Assembly: GCA_964501905.1 (NCBI GenBank)
Contig: CAZCTW010000012.1
Location: 1 to 64,000 of the forward strand
Direction of reading: 5' to 3'
Origin: B69-G16 sp964501905
GTDB lineage: Archaea > Thermoproteota > Thermoprotei > Thermofilales > B69-G16
Length of the DNA stretch: 64,000 nt
Positions 42,334 to 51,062 of the stretch are shown here, in pieces (within the stretch, counting starts at the first letter, position 1; each line of letters opens with the position of its first letter). Position numbers and translations under genes: made by a program. The notes below the pieces were generated by a model, which was not told the DNA's origin, made no database searches, and saw only the letters and a list, made by a program, of their open reading frames with translations.

Positions 42334-43395
42334 TTGAAGCCGCGTCTAGAAATAGACCATGTGTGGAAGGACCTGGGCGAGTTTAAGCTAGTTGATATAT
42401 GCCTTAAAGTGGCTGCCGGCGAATACTTCGTCGTGCTGGGTCCTTCAGGCGCAGGGAAAACCCTCCTCTTACAAGTGGTAGCTGGCATTCTCCCGCCGGA
42501 TAAGGGTAGGGTGCTTATCGACGGGATCGACATAACCAGAGCACCGCCGGAAAAGAGAAATGTGGGCTACGTCCCCCAGAACTACGCCCTTTTCCCTCAC
42601 CTCACAGTATCAGGTAATATAGCCTTCGGCTTAAAGTTGAAGAAGATACCGGAAAAGGAGATTAGAGAAAAAGTTGAGGAGATAGCTGAGAAATTAGGCA
42701 TAAGGCACCTCTTACATAGGAAGCCTAGAACTCTAAGCGGAGGGGAAGCTCAGAGAGTCGCCTTGGCTAGGGCTCTCGTGATTGAGCCTAAAATACTGCT
42801 ATTAGACGAGCCTCTCTCCGCCGTCGACCCGGTTCTTAGGTGGGAGCTTAGAGATTACTTAAGGAGAATTCACAGAGAGTTTAAGGCGACGGTTGTACAC
42901 GTGACACACGATTTCACAGAAGCCTTGGCGTTAGCTGATAGGATAGCCGTGCTTAACAGGGGTAAGGTAGAGCAGGTAGGCGCTCCCTACGAAGTTTTCT
43001 ATAAACCGAAATCCGAGTTTGTCGCCTGGTTTACTAGGGCGGGCAATATTTACAGGGGTAGGGCAAGGCCCGTCGAGGAAGGATTATCTCTTGTCGAGGT
43101 AGGCCCATTGACTTTTACCGTGTGCAGCGAATATAGCGGGGAAGTGGCTATAAGCTTCCGCCCTGAGTACGTTGTAATATCAAAATCTAAAATTAGGTCA
43201 AGCATGAGAAACGAAATTGAAGGGGTAGTAGAGGATTATATTGACGAGGGGCCCTTAGTACTGCTTAAAGTTAAAGTGGAAAACCTCGAGGTAAAAGCTT
43301 ACGTTACTAAAAGCTCATTTCTCGATCTAGGGCTTAAACGGGGAGAAAGAGTGTATCTATATATTAAAGCTTCACAAATACATGTTATTAAATAA
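42334..43395 (+). CDS. wtpC: Tungstate/molybdate ABC transporter ATPase
   Basis: A 353-residue ABC ATPase that powers WtpAB. Walker A is GPSGAGKT (residues 36-43), the Q-loop is GYVPQNYALFPH, the signature LSGGEAQRVALARAL, Walker B ILLLDEPLSAVD, and the H-loop THDF. The C-terminal 120 residues form a TOBE/MOP-like regulatory domain (GEVAISFRPEYVVIS), often a sensor of intracellular oxyanion. The start is TTG 42334, two bases after the permease stop. From 43396 to 43561 I see no gene. Confidence 0.93.
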   Translation: MKPRLEIDHVWKDLGEFKLVDICLKVAAGEYFVVLGPSGAGKTLLLQVVAGILPPDKGRVLIDGIDITRAPPEKRNVGYVPQNYALFPHLTVSGNIAFGLKLKKIPEKEIREKVEEIAEKLGIRHLLHRKPRTLSGGEAQRVALARALVIEPKILLLDEPLSAVDPVLRWELRDYLRRIHREFKATVVHVTHDFTEALALADRIAVLNRGKVEQVGAPYEVFYKPKSEFVAWFTRAGNIYRGRARPVEEGLSLVEVGPLTFTVCSEYSGEVAISFRPEYVVISKSKIRSSMRNEIEGVVEDYIDEGPLVLLKVKVENLEVKAYVTKSSFLDLGLKRGERVYLYIKASQIHVIK

Positions 43396-43561
43396 TATAG
43401 AGCATGACGTTGATTACGAATTTATAGTCGCTTTAGCTGAAGAGAATTAAGGTACTTCAAAGTTTTGAGACAATATACGCGTTTAGTGATCTAGCTTCAT
43501 AAAGGCGGCATTATGGAAAGCATTAGTCTACAGTGGTATAGTGCTACGTTAACCCTTGTTG

Positions 43562-43612
43562 AGTTTTTGTTTCATTAATTCTTATTTTGAATTGAAACAA
43601 AAACTAATTTAA
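43562..43612. promoter_or_regulatory. Perfect 13-bp inverted repeat beside the TATA box of a peptide/HTH operon
   Basis: AGTTTTTGTTTCA (43562-43574) and TGAAACAAAAACT (43593-43605) are exact reverse complements, 18 bases apart. The right arm touches a TATA-like AATTTAAG (43606-43613), and the small peptide ATG comes about 25 bases later, as in leaderless archaeal mRNAs. Such a long perfect repeat at a core promoter is probably the binding site of a dimeric regulator, perhaps the HTH protein encoded in the same operon. Confidence 0.6.
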
Positions 43613-43635
43613 GGTAGTATTATACTATTTAACAT

Positions 43636-43812
43636 ATGAAACAGCCAACCCTTCTCAGGGTTTGGGTCAGACTAATCCTAAAAAACAAACGATTCCTATC
43701 GCTAATAATCCTCCTAGCACTCTTCGCCGCCTCCGCGACACTAGCAAAACCAGATATATCTATCCTATCTGATGACAAAGGAGCTCCCAGACCTGACCCC
43801 AACCCGTTTTAG
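43636..43812 (+). CDS. 58-residue secreted peptide precursor
   Basis: This short frame starts at ATG 43636. The first 37 residues look like a signal peptide: basic n-region (RVWVRLILKNKRF), hydrophobic core LSLIILLALFAASA, and a TLA-K cleavage site. Cleavage would release a peptide of about 21 residues that is rich in Asp and Pro and ends PRPDPNPF. Nothing membrane-spanning remains. The stop is nine bases before the HTH gene, so the two are one transcript. The layout resembles bacterial peptide-pheromone/regulator pairs, but I know of no archaeal family to name. Confidence 0.6.
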   Translation: MKQPTLLRVWVRLILKNKRFLSLIILLALFAASATLAKPDISILSDDKGAPRPDPNPF

Positions 43813-43821
43813 GGAAATAAA

Positions 43822-44871
43822 ATGATAATAGCAAAGTTAAGCAGAGCAGAATGGGAACTAATACAAGCTTTAACGCAATCCCTCACACTTAGAGATCTGG
43901 CTAAGAAAACGGGATTTTCGTTATCGACAACGTGGCGCATATTCAAAAATCTCTACCGAAAAGGTGCCTATTACTACGTATTTGATACTAGGAGATTTAG
44001 ACTATGTTACCTAGCTGTAATATCCGCTTACGATGAACACGGCGAGAACGAATGGCCTCAGGGTACTTTAAGCATAAGGAAGCTGTGGGGTCTGAAACCA
44101 TATACCCTCTTCTCAGCTCTTATACCTTACTGCTTCATAGATAAGTATCTGAAGTCACTTAACGCCGATTTAGTGACCGTAGTAAGGGGACTTGAAGTTC
44201 ACTGGTGGAGGCCGGATAGCGGAGGCTCCTTGCTGATGCCGAGGGGCGGCCTAGTGCCCTTCTTATCTGAAACTCTTAAAGAAAAATACTTTGAGGAGAA
44301 ATACAGCAGGCCTCCCGAGCCGCCCCCGGATAATTTAACAGTACCAGATCCGATAGACATGGCAATACTAGTTAAAAAACTCCAAGCCGGTCCATTCGCT
44401 AGGCCTATAGAAGGCGTACGCTACGCGGCCAACGTTGACCCTTCATTCCCGAGAGTTTCAGAAAAGACTGTGAGCTACCATTATAGGAAACACGTATTGC
44501 CCAGCTGGCTTTACAACACGTTCGTGCCTTACTTACCTATAACTGACGTCCCCCTGAGGATATTCTACTTCGAGGGTAGAGAAGCCCCAGCAGTAGCCCG
44601 TATGCTTATCACTCTACCCTACTTTATCACGGCTTTGGTGGACGTAAATTGTTCCCTGTTAACCGGACAGACTCCGGCTTGGATGATGGAGACAATTTAC
44701 CGTGTAGTATCGTCATTCGACGTGGAAGCTCCGCTATGCCAACCCGTGATGTCAAGCGAGAACATTGCTAAGTTCATACCACACCTATGGAAGTTCCTGA
44801 AAAAGACAGGCAAGGGTTGGAAGTGGAGCTGGCCCGAAGAAAAAGTGAGAGTAATCCAGAGAAGAAGATAA
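43822..44871 (+). CDS. Winged-HTH regulator with a large unknown C-terminal domain
   Basis: Residues 1-60 form a helix-turn-helix domain (LTLRDLAKKTGFSLSTTWRIFKNLY split over two helices plus a wing). The other 290 residues have no motif I know; they contain many aromatic and proline residues (YCFIDKYLKSLNADLVTVV; WHWWRP-like EVHWWRPDSGG; PLRIFYFEGREAPAVARM) and possibly two related halves that could bind a ligand. It follows the secreted-peptide gene by nine bases, with a perfect inverted repeat at the shared promoter, so autoregulation is likely. Length 349 residues. Confidence 0.65.
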   Translation: MIIAKLSRAEWELIQALTQSLTLRDLAKKTGFSLSTTWRIFKNLYRKGAYYYVFDTRRFRLCYLAVISAYDEHGENEWPQGTLSIRKLWGLKPYTLFSALIPYCFIDKYLKSLNADLVTVVRGLEVHWWRPDSGGSLLMPRGGLVPFLSETLKEKYFEEKYSRPPEPPPDNLTVPDPIDMAILVKKLQAGPFARPIEGVRYAANVDPSFPRVSEKTVSYHYRKHVLPSWLYNTFVPYLPITDVPLRIFYFEGREAPAVARMLITLPYFITALVDVNCSLLTGQTPAWMMETIYRVVSSFDVEAPLCQPVMSSENIAKFIPHLWKFLKKTGKGWKWSWPEEKVRVIQRRR

Positions 44872-44915
44872 AATCCCTTTTTAAATCCATTTTTCCGGTT
44901 AGATCTTAGAAAATT

Positions 44916-45767
44916 TTAAAAACTCGGTTGAAGATCCTCTGCCGCGTAAATGAAAACTTGTAATAGAGCATCTTCGGCCACGTACTCGGCAACTTCATAG
45001 CCTAACTCCTCTAGGATCTCGGAGATCTCGCTTGGCTTAACTACATCGACGTGCGTCTCCACGATTAATCTCCTCACTTTGCGAGGAGTGAGCGCGTCTT
45101 TCGAGCCCTTCAGAACTTCTAGCTCAGCGCCCTCGACGTCTAGCTTTAATAAGTCAATTCTTCCAAGCTTCTCGACCAGATCACTAAGCTTTATTGCTTT
45201 AACCGCTTCGACTCGCTCGACACCGCCCATAATCTCCGCGTACTCTCTCAGAATAGACGCGTTAACGAGAAAGGGAGGAATATAAAGGATTCTCTCACCC
45301 CGCGAACTGGCAACACAAGCTTTGATGAGTTTCACGTTGCTTAACCCGTTCACCTCAACGCTCGACGAAAGGAACCTAAACGCATCGCTTGAAGGTTCCA
45401 CCGATACTACGAGTCCTTGAGGACCTACGAGACTCGCAGCTCTTAAAGTGTAGAAGCCTAGAAAAGCCCCAACGTCAACTACTACCCAACCTCTCTCTGG
45501 CCTGAAGCTCGTAAACTGCTCGTAATCTTTGTAGTAAAAGACGTGGAGAATGTTAAGCCAGGCTTCTACTAGGGAGCCTAAGGGGGAGTAGGCTTTAAGG
45601 CCGCTGGGGAGGTCTAGCAGGACAGGGCGTGAGGGGGCGAGCATTGATCCGAAAAACGAGAGTATAAGCTTTTGCATAGCCCTGTCTAGAGGTTCACCGC
45701 AAGCGGCGGCTTTCGCAAACACTTCAAAAGGACGTGCTAGAAAAACTGGGTCGTGCACTAATATCAC
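44916..45767 (-). CDS. FkbM-family SAM-dependent methyltransferase
   Basis: A 283-residue protein with the FkbM fold: SAM motif VVDVGAFLGFYTLRAASLVG at about 100, SVEPSSDAFRFL, and the signature LLKLDVEGAELEVLKGS. The family O-methylates sugars and other small molecules and is common in glycan clusters. The start could be GTG 45767 or GTG 45758; the second is better because AGGTGAT lies before it. An open frame on the same strand ends exactly at the start. Confidence 0.82.
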   Translation of the reverse strand: MILVHDPVFLARPFEVFAKAAACGEPLDRAMQKLILSFFGSMLAPSRPVLLDLPSGLKAYSPLGSLVEAWLNILHVFYYKDYEQFTSFRPERGWVVVDVGAFLGFYTLRAASLVGPQGLVVSVEPSSDAFRFLSSSVEVNGLSNVKLIKACVASSRGERILYIPPFLVNASILREYAEIMGGVERVEAVKAIKLSDLVEKLGRIDLLKLDVEGAELEVLKGSKDALTPRKVRRLIVETHVDVVKPSEISEILEELGYEVAEYVAEDALLQVFIYAAEDLQPSF

Positions 45768-45771
45768 CTAG

Positions 45772-46025
45772 GTTTGACGTACATTCCACCGCCTGCTTAA
45801 AGAGTAAAATAGAGAGCTTCTCTTTGAGCCTCGGATTTTATTTCGGCACACCGCGATGTTGTGAACGTAAGCTCCGCGTAGCCAATCACACTTAACTATT
45901 ACGTTCGCCAAGAATATATTTTTCACGAAGTTTAGGAGGGTTATTTCTATCGCGTAGAGTAAGAGGAGAGCTGCTGACTTTGTAATAGCATAACTTTTAT
46001 CACTGTTTATAGCTTAGTTACATAT
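45772..46025 (-). pseudogene. Open frame without start, possible sugar-nucleotide epimerase fragment
   Basis: Between the FkbM gene and the PadR-like remnant a minus-strand frame runs open for about 80 codons without any start codon, and ends with TAG just before the methyltransferase. It reads SDKSYAITKSAALLLLYAIE, reminiscent of the YxxxK catalytic segment of short-chain epimerases, then LANVIVKCDWLRGAYVHNI. No nucleotide-binding N-terminus is found. It may be a 5'-deleted gene co-transcribed with the methyltransferase. The identification is weak. Confidence 0.3.
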
Positions 46026-46092
46026 AGGCATAGATAGCTTTCGAGGCCGGAATAATGAAAAATCTTTAAGAATAGGCTCAAATCAAAAGCGT

Positions 46093-46437
46093 ATTCTTAA
46101 GCTTCTAGCCAAACACGGAAAGCTTCACGGCTATAAAATAATTAAAGAATTCGCTAAAGAGAGAGGCATAACCTCAACCCAAGAAATGCTCAAGCTTTCA
46201 GGCTTCGTATATCCGGCGATGCAAGGACTTGTAGAGAAGGGGCTTGTTAAAGCTGTTGAGGAAGACGGGAAGACATATTATATCATCACTAAAAGCGGCT
46301 TGAACCTGCTAAATGCGAACATGGCTAGGATTATCTGCTTGGGCTTACCGGTCTCTTTTCTCTCTTCTCTAGCAGGGTTCTGGCTTTCAATAAAGCTCGC
46401 TCCTAGAATCTCAATAGTTGAGAAGGATTTCCCCTAG
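46093..46437 (+). pseudogene. PadR-like regulator remnant lacking a start
   Basis: The frame encodes KRILKLLAKHGKLHGYKIIKEF, then SGFVYPAMQGLVEKGLVKAVEEDG and YYIITKSGLNLLN: a PadR-type winged helix. A hydrophobic tail follows (LGLPVSFLSSLAGFWLSI). ATG 46186 is in frame but inside the DNA-binding domain; upstream the frame stays open without a start codon. It is probably 5'-damaged. It lies directly before the ruins of a sugar ABC transporter and may have controlled it. Confidence 0.55.
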
Positions 46438-46447
46438 GAACACCCAG

Positions 46448-46552
46448 ATGGCCGGCGCGGTACTGGCTAGCTTACCCCCGCTAATAATAATATTCTTACT
46501 CCTCGGCAGATACCTCATTAAGGGCCTGCTTGCAGGGGCCCTAAAGACGTAG
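46448..46552 (+). pseudogene. C-terminal scrap of a MalG-type sugar ABC permease
   Basis: Thirty-four residues (MAGAVLASLPPLIIIFLLLG then RYLIKGLLAGALKT) are the characteristic last helix and tail of MalG-family carbohydrate permeases. Everything upstream is missing and is replaced by the PadR-like sequence. The order permease end then ATPase is preserved, since a MalK-like gene starts five bases later. Confidence 0.7.
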
Positions 46553-46556
46553 GTTA

Positions 46557-47509
46557 GTGATGGTCATGGTAGAGGCTGAGGTTAGAAATTTCGTGAAACG
46601 GTTCGGGAAGGTTGTGGCGGTAGACCACGTGAGTTTTAAAGCGAAAGGCAGAGAGTTCTTTTTCCTGCTAGGACCCTCGGGTTCAGGCAAGACTACGGTG
46701 CTCAGGTGTATAGCCGGGCTTGAAGATCCGGATGAAGGAGATATACTGATAGACGGCGTTAGGATAAACGACGTTCACCCTTCTAAAAGAGATATAGCCA
46801 TGGTTTTCCAAAACTACGCTCTCTACCTGTACATGACGGTTTACGACAACTTAGCTTTCCCGTTAAAGATGAAAGGCTTTCCTAAAAGCGAAATCGAAAA
46901 AAGAGTGCGAGAGGTCGCCGAGCTCTTAAGAATAAGCGAGCTTTTAAACAGGAAACCAGGCCAGCTTAGCGGCGACCAACAACAGCGTGTAGCGCTGGGT
47001 AGAGCTCTGGTGCGTAGACCTAAAGTCTTCCTTATGGATGAGCCTCTCAACAATCTCGACGCTAAACTGAGAGTATATATGAGAGCTGAGCTGAAGAGAA
47101 TGCAGAAAGACTTGGGTATCACGACGATATACGTGACGCACGCTTCGACGCCAGCATTGTAGAAGAACAGGGGAAGTTGTTCGTAGATACGGGCAACTTT
47201 AGACTAGAACTGCCAGGCGATATTGCAGAGCTAGTGCGGAAAAGCGGCGAAAGCGAGGTCGTACTAGGCGTAAGGCCTGAACACATAAAAGTGTATATGG
47301 AAAAGCTGCCAGACGCTATACCTGCCCGGGTGTTCGTTGTAGAGCCTTTAGGCTTTGAGACGATTATAGACTTTAAAGTAGATGATAAGGTTTACAAAGC
47401 CCGCCATCTTGAGGAGGTGTACATCGAGCCGGGTACGCTAATATACTTGAAGTTTGACATGGAGAATATCCACATCTTCAGGAAGGGGGATGGAAGAGCT
47501 ATAATCTAA
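46557..47509 (+). pseudogene. MalK/GlcV-type sugar ABC ATPase with internal deletion
   Basis: The 5' frame (to 47162) has Walker A GPSGSGKT, the Q-loop VFQNYALYLYMTVYDN, a degraded signature LSGDQQQRVALGRAL (Asp for Gly), and Walker B VFLMDEPLNNLDAKLR. After the H-loop YVTHA the frame breaks. The other frame resumes at FDASIVEEQGKLFVD and runs through a TOBE domain (VVLGVRPEHIKVY) to 47509. About 60-70 residues covering the region after the H-loop are deleted and the frame is shifted at about 47141. The protein cannot be made whole. Confidence 0.78.
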
Positions 47510-47725
47510 TTTTTACTTTATTGACTCACCTAAACACGCTAGATCTAAACTTCTCTCCGCCTCAAGATTCATTTTGGAATTAGCTTCACTATAATACTTT
47601 ATTGCACAAAATATACCTATTTAATTCTTATCAATTTAATATTCTACATTGTCATGCAGGCTAGCACGTAAATATATTTATTTGACATGTGCAAAAAATA
47701 AATTGCAAAATCTTTGGTGATAGCT

Positions 47726-49063
47726 ATGGAGAAATCAGATATTGTTATCGTAGGCGGTGGACCTGCAGGTTTCACGACGGCGCTAGTTTCCAGAACGCTG
47801 TACCCCGACAAAGAAGTCACACTTATTCGAAAAGAAGAAAAAGCGATGATTCCCTGCGGTATACCCTATATTCTCGCATCCCTCAATGGAAATGTAGACA
47901 AGGATATACTCCCCGATACGCCGCTCCTCAGCAAGAAAGTTAACATCGTTATAGACGAGGTAACGAACATCGACAAATGTGATAAAATTGTTAAAACCGC
48001 TGGAGGAGATGAGATAAAGTATGAAAAATTAGTCTTGGCAACCGGCTCTGTCCCCCGTATACTCAAGCTACCCGGGGCAGACCTCAAAAACGTTTTCTAC
48101 GTGTACAAGAATTATAACTACCTCAAGGAACTCGTAGACGCCGTCAGCGAAGCAGAGAACATAGTCATAGTCGGCGGCGGCTTCATAGGCTGCGAATTCG
48201 CCGACGAAATCGCCAACTTAGGTAAAAACGTGACTATAATCGAAGTTTTACCGCGCTGCCTTATGCTGAACTTCGACGAAGAATTCTGTGCGCTAGCTGA
48301 AGGAGAGCTAAGGAAGAAAGGAGTCGAAATAATAACAAATACCAAAGTTACGAAAATCGAGGGGAACGGTAAAGTCGGGGCAGTGAGGCTCTCGACGGGA
48401 CGGGAAATACCCGCAGACCTCGCCATACTCTCGGTGGGAGCTGTACCCAACGTCGAACTCGCTAAGAAAACGTGCTTAAACATAGGGGAAAGCGGCGCTA
48501 TAGTGGTTGATAGCTATCTAAAGACCTCAGATCCAAACGTATTTGCAGTGGGAGACTGCGCCGAGAAAATAGACTTCTTCACTCAAAGACCTGCGAGAAT
48601 AATGTTAGCCTCCGCGGCTGTGGCCGAGGCTAGAGTTGCAGCCGCAAATCTCTACAAGCTGAGCATGGTCAGAGGCCCGTCCCTCACGTTCTCCACAAAG
48701 ATAGGCGACATGTCATTAGCCGCCACAGGGCTCACCGAGTCCAGAGCCAGAAACCTAGGGTTTGATGTAGTCGTTGGGTATGCTGAAACTGTGGATAAGC
48801 ACCCTGGAGCGCTTCCAGGAGCCAAAAAGATCAAGCTGAAACTAATCGTAGCTAAAGGCTGCCTAACGATTCTCGGCTGCGAAGTTGCAGGTGGCCCGAG
48901 CGTAGCCGAATTAGCCAACGCGGCCGGCATCCTTATAGCTAAGAGAACTACGCTGTGCGAACTGCTTTCAATGCAGGTTGGTACGCATCCTTGGCTAACG
49001 GCATCGCCGATAGCATACTCGCTGCTAGCGGCAGCCGTTGATGCTTACAAAAAGCTAGCTTAA
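47726..49063 (+). CDS. FAD-dependent pyridine nucleotide-disulfide oxidoreductase (CoA-disulfide reductase/NADH oxidase type)
   Basis: A two-dinucleotide-fold flavoprotein of 445 residues. FAD-binding GGGPAG at the N-terminus, the redox-active single cysteine in MIPCGIPY, NAD-binding VIVGGGFIGCEFA, and the FAD-ribityl motif VFAVGDCAE are present. A single active cysteine is typical of CoA-disulfide reductase, NADH oxidase and NAD(P)H sulfur reductase of thermophiles. The C-terminus carries the dimer domain. ATG 47726 has GGTGAT four bases upstream and is preferred over TTG 47714. Confidence 0.88.
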   Translation: MEKSDIVIVGGGPAGFTTALVSRTLYPDKEVTLIRKEEKAMIPCGIPYILASLNGNVDKDILPDTPLLSKKVNIVIDEVTNIDKCDKIVKTAGGDEIKYEKLVLATGSVPRILKLPGADLKNVFYVYKNYNYLKELVDAVSEAENIVIVGGGFIGCEFADEIANLGKNVTIIEVLPRCLMLNFDEEFCALAEGELRKKGVEIITNTKVTKIEGNGKVGAVRLSTGREIPADLAILSVGAVPNVELAKKTCLNIGESGAIVVDSYLKTSDPNVFAVGDCAEKIDFFTQRPARIMLASAAVAEARVAAANLYKLSMVRGPSLTFSTKIGDMSLAATGLTESRARNLGFDVVVGYAETVDKHPGALPGAKKIKLKLIVAKGCLTILGCEVAGGPSVAELANAAGILIAKRTTLCELLSMQVGTHPWLTASPIAYSLLAAAVDAYKKLA

Positions 49064-49239
49064 CATTTAGCGAATAATATCTTATTTTGATTTTTAAACT
49101 AACTAGCCGTCTTCATTGTATTGTGATGGAAAACGTTGTCTAGATACCTAGATACACCGATTAAAGGACATATAGACCGTGTCTGCTATAAACAATGATA
49201 AACATACATTGTATTTCTCCGCGGCATTTCACGTGGAGG

Positions 49240-50055
49240 CTATTTGGCTAACTCTCCGGCTTCCCTAATTACGGTTACAGCTCTACGATGTGGGACTCCC
49301 GCTAGGCGTTGAAGACCTTCAGGCTTCATAGACGCTAGGTCTCTCGCGAGCACTATGCCGGCTTCCAGCAACTTTTTAATGGCGTAATCGTTTAGCGAGA
49401 AAAGCGCCGTCACGGGGTAAAGCCTTTTCTCTTCAACCATTTTCTCAAGCCCGCCTTCGCGAGGATATCGCCACCCTGTAAGCTTAATGCCTACACATCT
49501 GGAATATTCGAGAGCCTCGCTTGAAAACTTCGTATTCGTCGCTAGCCACACCTTATCAAATTTTCCCTTTAAGTCTAAGAATCTCGCGTAAACATACAAC
49601 GCGGTCTTCAGGCCTACGCGGATACCTGGGGAGTTGTGGTACTTACATTCAACCATATACCTTACGCCGTTCTTTACAGCGATTATATCAACTTCATGAA
49701 TAACGCACCTACCCCTAATTAGCCGGTTTACCTCTACCTCATAGCCGTAGGCTTTAAGCAATTTAGCGAAAAATTTCTCAAAGGGATAGCCCTGTGGTCC
49801 GAGCAACATTATGGATTCTTTCAACCGGTATTTGTTCGCGGCTGTAACGTCTTCCTGCAAGAGAATGTTTACTACGATGCGGTAAATCTCTCTGGTACTA
49901 ATTTCTCTCCTTAGCCTTCTTGAAACCTCCTCTACGACCTTTATGGCTAAATCATAACGCACTCCGGCTCTGAGAAGACTCTCGATGAGCTTCTCGGGGC
50001 TAAATCTCTCTTTTTCCCCTGAAGCTTTTACGACAAAGCTCTCTCTTGAAGACAT
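49240..50055 (-). CDS. ATP-cone protein with Mrr-like nuclease domain
   Basis: The 271-residue protein joins three parts. Residues 5-90 form an ATP-cone (FVVKASGEKERFSPEKLIESLLRAG), a nucleotide sensor otherwise known from ribonucleotide reductase and NrdR. Residues 95-190 form a PD-(D/E)XK nuclease domain with HEVDIIAVKNG and MVECKYHN, the catalytic residues intact. A helix-hairpin-helix-like end (ARDLASMKPEGLQRLAGVP) could bind DNA. The family is conserved in archaea and its target is unknown. The gene is solitary. Confidence 0.8.
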   Translation of the reverse strand: MSSRESFVVKASGEKERFSPEKLIESLLRAGVRYDLAIKVVEEVSRRLRREISTREIYRIVVNILLQEDVTAANKYRLKESIMLLGPQGYPFEKFFAKLLKAYGYEVEVNRLIRGRCVIHEVDIIAVKNGVRYMVECKYHNSPGIRVGLKTALYVYARFLDLKGKFDKVWLATNTKFSSEALEYSRCVGIKLTGWRYPREGGLEKMVEEKRLYPVTALFSLNDYAIKKLLEAGIVLARDLASMKPEGLQRLAGVPHRRAVTVIREAGELAK

Positions 50056-50240
50056 TATCCCATTTTTTGATTACTAGCCGCTTAATAGAAGTTTCCGATC
50101 GCTCCAAGGATAGAATGAAGAAATCTTAATTGTTCCTCTATGTTATTTGAGGAAGGATAAATAGGGGTTATGAGGAAATATCGATATGGACGATTTAAAG
50201 CAGGTTAGCGGAGAAATCGTTTGTAGAGGTAAGTTAGCGC

Positions 50241-50949
50241 ATGTCTAGGCTATTAGCTCTTCTCGAAGCTTCGCTCGTAAACTTTCCTATGGTCGACATC
50301 CTATATTCTCATTAAAATCGGATTAGAGGAACTACATCCATTTACATTTGCCGCGTACCGGTACGTAATCGCATCCATAATCGTAGCATCCTTCCTATTT
50401 ATAAAGAGAGAAGAGCTCCTCCCCATTTTTATTATATTAGGATTTCTCGGCTACTTTATGGCGCAAAGTTTGCAGTTCGTCGGACTGTTTTATTTACGTG
50501 CAGTAGAGGTTACTTTCCTACTCAACTTCACCCCTATTATCGTACTTATCTTAGAGGTTTTATTCCTGAGAGAAAAGCAGGCGCTATCTTAGAACGCGGA
50601 AGGTTGACGTCGCCGAGCTAACGGCGTACCCTATGAGCTTTGGCGCGATAAAGCCGCTACGAGTATTTTAAGCAAAATAACTCCTATACCCCCGTGGGCA
50701 GTGATAATAGTTCTATGGCTAAGCGTCGTTAACACAGCATTAGCTTTTGCGTTGTGGAACCACGCGTTTAAGATTCTTAAAGCTTTTGAGCTCTCGGTAC
50801 TTCAGAATACCATGCTCATACAAATAAGCATACTATCTTGGATATTCCTAAATGAAAAACTTACACCAATGAGAATTTTGGGAATGGCCGTAGTTCTAGT
50901 AGGCGTCCTCATGGTTCAATTACTATACCCAAGGAAAATTAAACCCTAA
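50241..50949 (+). pseudogene. EamA/DMT-family exporter, frameshifted and internally deleted
   Basis: ATG 50241 begins a normal EamA start (SRLLALLEASLVNF), but an extra T near 50282 throws it out of frame; the other frame continues WSTSYILIKIGLEEL to FLREKQALS. From about 50588 to 50700 several stops occur and the middle helices are lost. The C-terminal quarter (50701-50949; LWNHAFKILKAFELSVLQ, FLNEKLTPMRILGMAVVL) is intact. The protein was a ten-helix metabolite exporter. No function remains. Confidence 0.8.
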
Positions 50950-51062
50950 CCGCAGTTTTAAAACTCCCACATTTCACCAGACTACGCTATAGCCGCCGTA
51001 AAATCGGTTCCTAGGCTATGTAATGTTTATTATTGTTTTCAACTTTTTTAGATAGAACGCCT

